Shown: positions 22,378-24,106 of the stretch, in pieces | Layout: each line of letters begins with the position of its first letter | Position numbering within the stretch: the first letter of the stretch is position 1 | IMG/VR virus record: IMGVR_UViG_3300045051_000623 | Coordinates: 1-24,106 of that record | Direction: 5' to 3' (one strand) | DNA length: 24,106 bases | Source: a virus | The notes under the pieces: model-generated | What the model was told of the DNA's origin: nothing | Seen by the model: the letters and a program-made list of their open reading frames with translations, nothing else | The model's database searches: none | Position numbers and translations under genes: made by a program

Positions 22378-23358
22378 TCACCGCAGCGCCGCTACGGTCT
22401 GGTGCCTGACGTACACGGCCAGCATCTGCTGGCCGTGGCCGAGAATGTTGTGGCCGGCGTCGCTGGCCGACTTCCCGCGCAGGTCGTGGAAGTGCCAGCC
22501 GCCCTTCGGCAGCCGCCGCAGGGCCGACTGAATCCCGCTCAGCGTCCACGGCTGGTTGAACTGGTTGACCAGCAGGAACTCGCTGACCGGGCGGGCCCGG
22601 CGGTGCTTCACGGGATCAGCCCCACGGGCCGCCACGGTCGCCTGCCGCTCGAGCGACCGGCGCACGAAGAACCGCAGCGCGTCCGACCACTGCACCAGGC
22701 GCGTCTTGCCCGTGGTCAGCGCGGTCTTGCCTTCCACGATCACGATCCCCTCCGGCGTCAGGCTGGCGCGGGTGAGGGCGCGGAGGTCACCCTGGCGCGC
22801 TCCCGTCAGCAGGCCGATCGCGAGGAAGTCCTGGACGTGCTCAGGCGCGGCCTCGAAGGCCGACAGGTACTCGGCATCGCTCACGTACCGTTTCCGCGGA
22901 CGTTCTTTGTTCCGCTTGATCCCCCGGCAGGGGTTCGAAGTCGCCCATCCGTGGCGCATCGCAAACTCATACGCCCCCGACAGCACCGCCAGCTCGCGAT
23001 TGCCCATCGTCCCCACGCCGTCCTTTTTTCGTTTTTCGGAGTACGTGGCGACGTGCACCGCCGTCAGGTTGCCGATCTGCACCCGTCCGAAGTGGTGCAT
23101 CAGCCTCGCCTCACAGATCCGGCGGTATTCGTTCCGCGTCGTCTCGGTAATCTCGGCCCCGATCAGGTAGCGCGGCAGCAGTTCGCCGATCGTCGTCGGC
23201 CTCTGCTCACTCGGCAGATCGAGCAGCGCCGCCCTCAGCGCCCGCAGACCGTCCGCGACGGGGGTCAGAGCGTGCCACTTTCCGCGCACGACCTTGTAGT
23301 ACCGGCCGCCCTTCACGTACACCGCTTTGGGGATCGTCCAGGGTGAATCCATCGTCAT
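22378..23358 (-). CDS. int: Tyrosine-family site-specific integrase
   Basis: A 326-aa tyrosine recombinase (324 aa if ATG 23352 is used; GGGAAGG just upstream suits that start better). The N-terminal region (AVYVKGGRYYKVVRGKWHAL) is an arm-binding domain. Residues about 55-140 form the core-binding SAM-like domain, and the C-terminal half is catalytic: Arg188 (TGARQGDL), Lys218 (TTGKTR), His291 and Arg294 (HFHDLRGK), His308 (LGHGQQ) and nucleophile Tyr316 (AVYVRH). All expected residues are present, so it should be active. The 3' end abuts the attachment site. It would integrate the phage into a tRNA-Thr gene. It is in a minus-strand operon with a DUF4224-like gene and a GIY-YIG gene. Confidence 0.95.
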   Translation of the reverse strand: MTMDSPWTIPKAVYVKGGRYYKVVRGKWHALTPVADGLRALRAALLDLPSEQRPTTIGELLPRYLIGAEITETTRNEYRRICEARLMHHFGRVQIGNLTAVHVATYSEKRKKDGVGTMGNRELAVLSGAYEFAMRHGWATSNPCRGIKRNKERPRKRYVSDAEYLSAFEAAPEHVQDFLAIGLLTGARQGDLRALTRASLTPEGIVIVEGKTALTTGKTRLVQWSDALRFFVRRSLERQATVAARGADPVKHRRARPVSEFLLVNQFNQPWTLSGIQSALRRLPKGGWHFHDLRGKSASDAGHNILGHGQQMLAVYVRHQTVAALR

Positions 23359-23518
23359 CCTTCCCGTGCATGGCCCTGTTCACGGCCTCGCTGGTCGTCC
23401 AGGGGTTGCCGTCCTTGTCGCGACAATACTTGATGCCTTCGCCCGTCAGCCAGCGCTTCACGGCCGCGCGCTGGGTGTGCCCGCTGATCCGCTGCAGTTT
23501 GGCGAAGGTCAGGATCAC
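23207..23518 (-). CDS. DUF4224-like small protein upstream of integrase, with long overlap
   Basis: A 103-aa frame from GTG 23518, overlapping the GIY-YIG stop by four bases. Residues 1-52 (TFAKLQRISGHTQRAAVKRW, then GIKYCRDKDGNPW) match the small DUF4224 type often found just before phage integrases, with a helix-turn-helix-like look. An excisionase or integration control role is often guessed but not proved. From about residue 54 the frame runs through the integrase start for 152 bases, giving an Arg/Gly-rich tail (REGRPVLQGRARKVARSDPR) with no evident fold. This tail is either a genuine overlap or the result of a lost early stop. Confidence 0.65.
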   Translation of the reverse strand: MILTFAKLQRISGHTQRAAVKRWLTGEGIKYCRDKDGNPWTTSEAVNRAMHGKDDDGFTLDDPQSGVREGRPVLQGRARKVARSDPRRGRSAGAEGGAARSAE

Positions 23519-23946
23519 GGCTTGCGGGTTGCCGGGCGAAAATACCGGACCAGTTCCATTCTGCGGTTGTGCATCGGCCTCAGCCTCGCGATCAAGTCAG
23601 CCTCGACTGTCGCGGTCTCAGCGATGCTCTTGATCGCGATCCAGGTTGCATGCGTCGGGTACAACCGTGGATCGCTGTGCCAGTTAAGAAAGTGGTGGCG
23701 CAGCCTGGCGGCAACGTTCACGGACCGGCCAACATAGAGCAGGCGCGGACCGGACCAGAGCAGATAAACACCTTGGGCAATGGCCGTCGAGTTCAATTCA
23801 TGCCACGTTCCGCGCCCTCGATACTCCTTCGGCGCATCAAGTCGAGGTAGTCCGCGGTAGTAATCCAGAGCTGGCCGCTCAATTCCTCGGCGCTCGTAGG
23901 CGCGACGGGCCAGCAGCTGCACCAGGTTGCGCAGGGCGGGGCTCAC
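23515..23946 (-). CDS. GIY-YIG nuclease-domain protein
   Basis: A 143-aa protein from GTG 23946. The GIY motif is GVYLLW (residues 59-64) and the YIG motif is LLYVGRS (69-75). The likely catalytic Arg is Arg81 in RLRHHF, the metal-binding Glu is Glu115 in TVEADLIARL, and a conserved Asn is Asn127 in LRPMHNRR. A 50-residue N-terminal extension with basic helices precedes the domain. Free-standing GIY-YIG proteins include homing endonucleases and repair- or restriction-like nucleases. The place in an integrase operon, coupled on both sides by four-base overlaps, suggests a conserved phage function rather than a recent intron invasion. The target is unknown. Confidence 0.85.
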   Translation of the reverse strand: MSPALRNLVQLLARRAYERRGIERPALDYYRGLPRLDAPKEYRGRGTWHELNSTAIAQGVYLLWSGPRLLYVGRSVNVAARLRHHFLNWHSDPRLYPTHATWIAIKSIAETATVEADLIARLRPMHNRRMELVRYFRPATRKP

Positions 23947-24106
23947 GGGTTGTGCTCCAGCGCCTGCAGTGCCTGGCTGGGCGTGTGGTAGACCTGCGCG
24001 AGGCCTTCGACGTGGTACGTCTCGACCCAGTCCGCGTCCTGCGACGGCCGCTGCACGAGCTTGACGAGGCGCGGATGCTGGCAGCGGGTCTCGCGCAGCT
24101 CTTCGC
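23943..24106 (-). CDS. C-terminal end of an unidentified phage ORF (start beyond window)
   Basis: On the minus strand the last 53 codons of an open frame end at TGA 23943-23945, overlapping the GTG of the GIY-YIG gene. The residues read EELRETRCQHPRLVKLVQRP, later ending TPSQALQALEHNP. The tight overlap matches the other genes of this operon, supporting it as real. The start is outside the window, and no family is recognised. Confidence 0.6.
   Translation of the reverse strand, partial: EELRETRCQHPRLVKLVQRPSQDADWVETYHVEGLAQVYHTPSQALQALEHNP

Overview
The window is a G+C-rich stretch of a temperate, tailed, siphovirus-like bacteriophage. Host clues are indirect. A nested Rz/Rz1-type spanin pair with a lipobox implies a Gram-negative host. 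High G+C with strong third-position G/C bias and a tRNA-Thr(CGU)-derived attachment core fit a high-GC proteobacterium. No genus can be named from the sequence. No sheath or baseplate genes of contractile tails are seen. The tail set (terminator-like protein, tube protein, frameshifted chaperone, tape measure, gpL-like and gpJ-like tip proteins) is that of a long non-contractile tail.

Layout. At 1-2727 are three virion-associated genes upstream of the capsid gene: a beta-helix-like protein cut by the window edge, a conserved unknown, and a small Trp-repeat protein. At 2749-5270 are a ClpP-type protease fused in frame to the major capsid protein, with a likely internal start for the capsid part, and a DUF2190-like protein. 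Two hairpins bracket that last gene. At 5324-6582 an accessory pair, a SAM methyltransferase and a DUF115-like protein, sits inside the structural operon. At 6579-8140 are head-tail joining, tail terminator and tail tube genes. At 8144-8823 the tail assembly chaperones are joined by a -1 frameshift at T_TTT_TTT, followed by the 825-aa tape measure (8820-11297). At 11301-17659 are two tandem paralogues, a large tail protein, a gpL-like protein with four conserved Cys, and a gpJ-like tip protein with fibre-like C-terminal modules. At 17656-20229 are three tandem glycine-rich paralogues, probable adhesins. At 20276-22125 is the lysis cassette: a one-TM coiled-coil protein, a TIGR02594-type endolysin, a two-TM holin-like protein, two very small ORFs and nested spanins.

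The 22126-22377 interval holds a 45-bp 3' fragment of a tRNA-Thr(CGU) gene flanked on both sides by TTCTAAG direct repeats. This looks like attP: core plus arm-type integrase sites. Minus-strand genes follow: tyrosine integrase, a DUF4224-like small protein, a GIY-YIG nuclease and the tail of another ORF, all overlapping. Because lysis genes lie on one side of this site and integrase on the other, the DNA appears to be a free, circular or circularly permuted phage genome, or a junction between tandem copies, rather than a simple integrated prophage.

The plus-strand genes are packed end to end with many 1-11 nt overlaps, so translation is probably coupled through most of the late operon. No promoter can be assigned with confidence.
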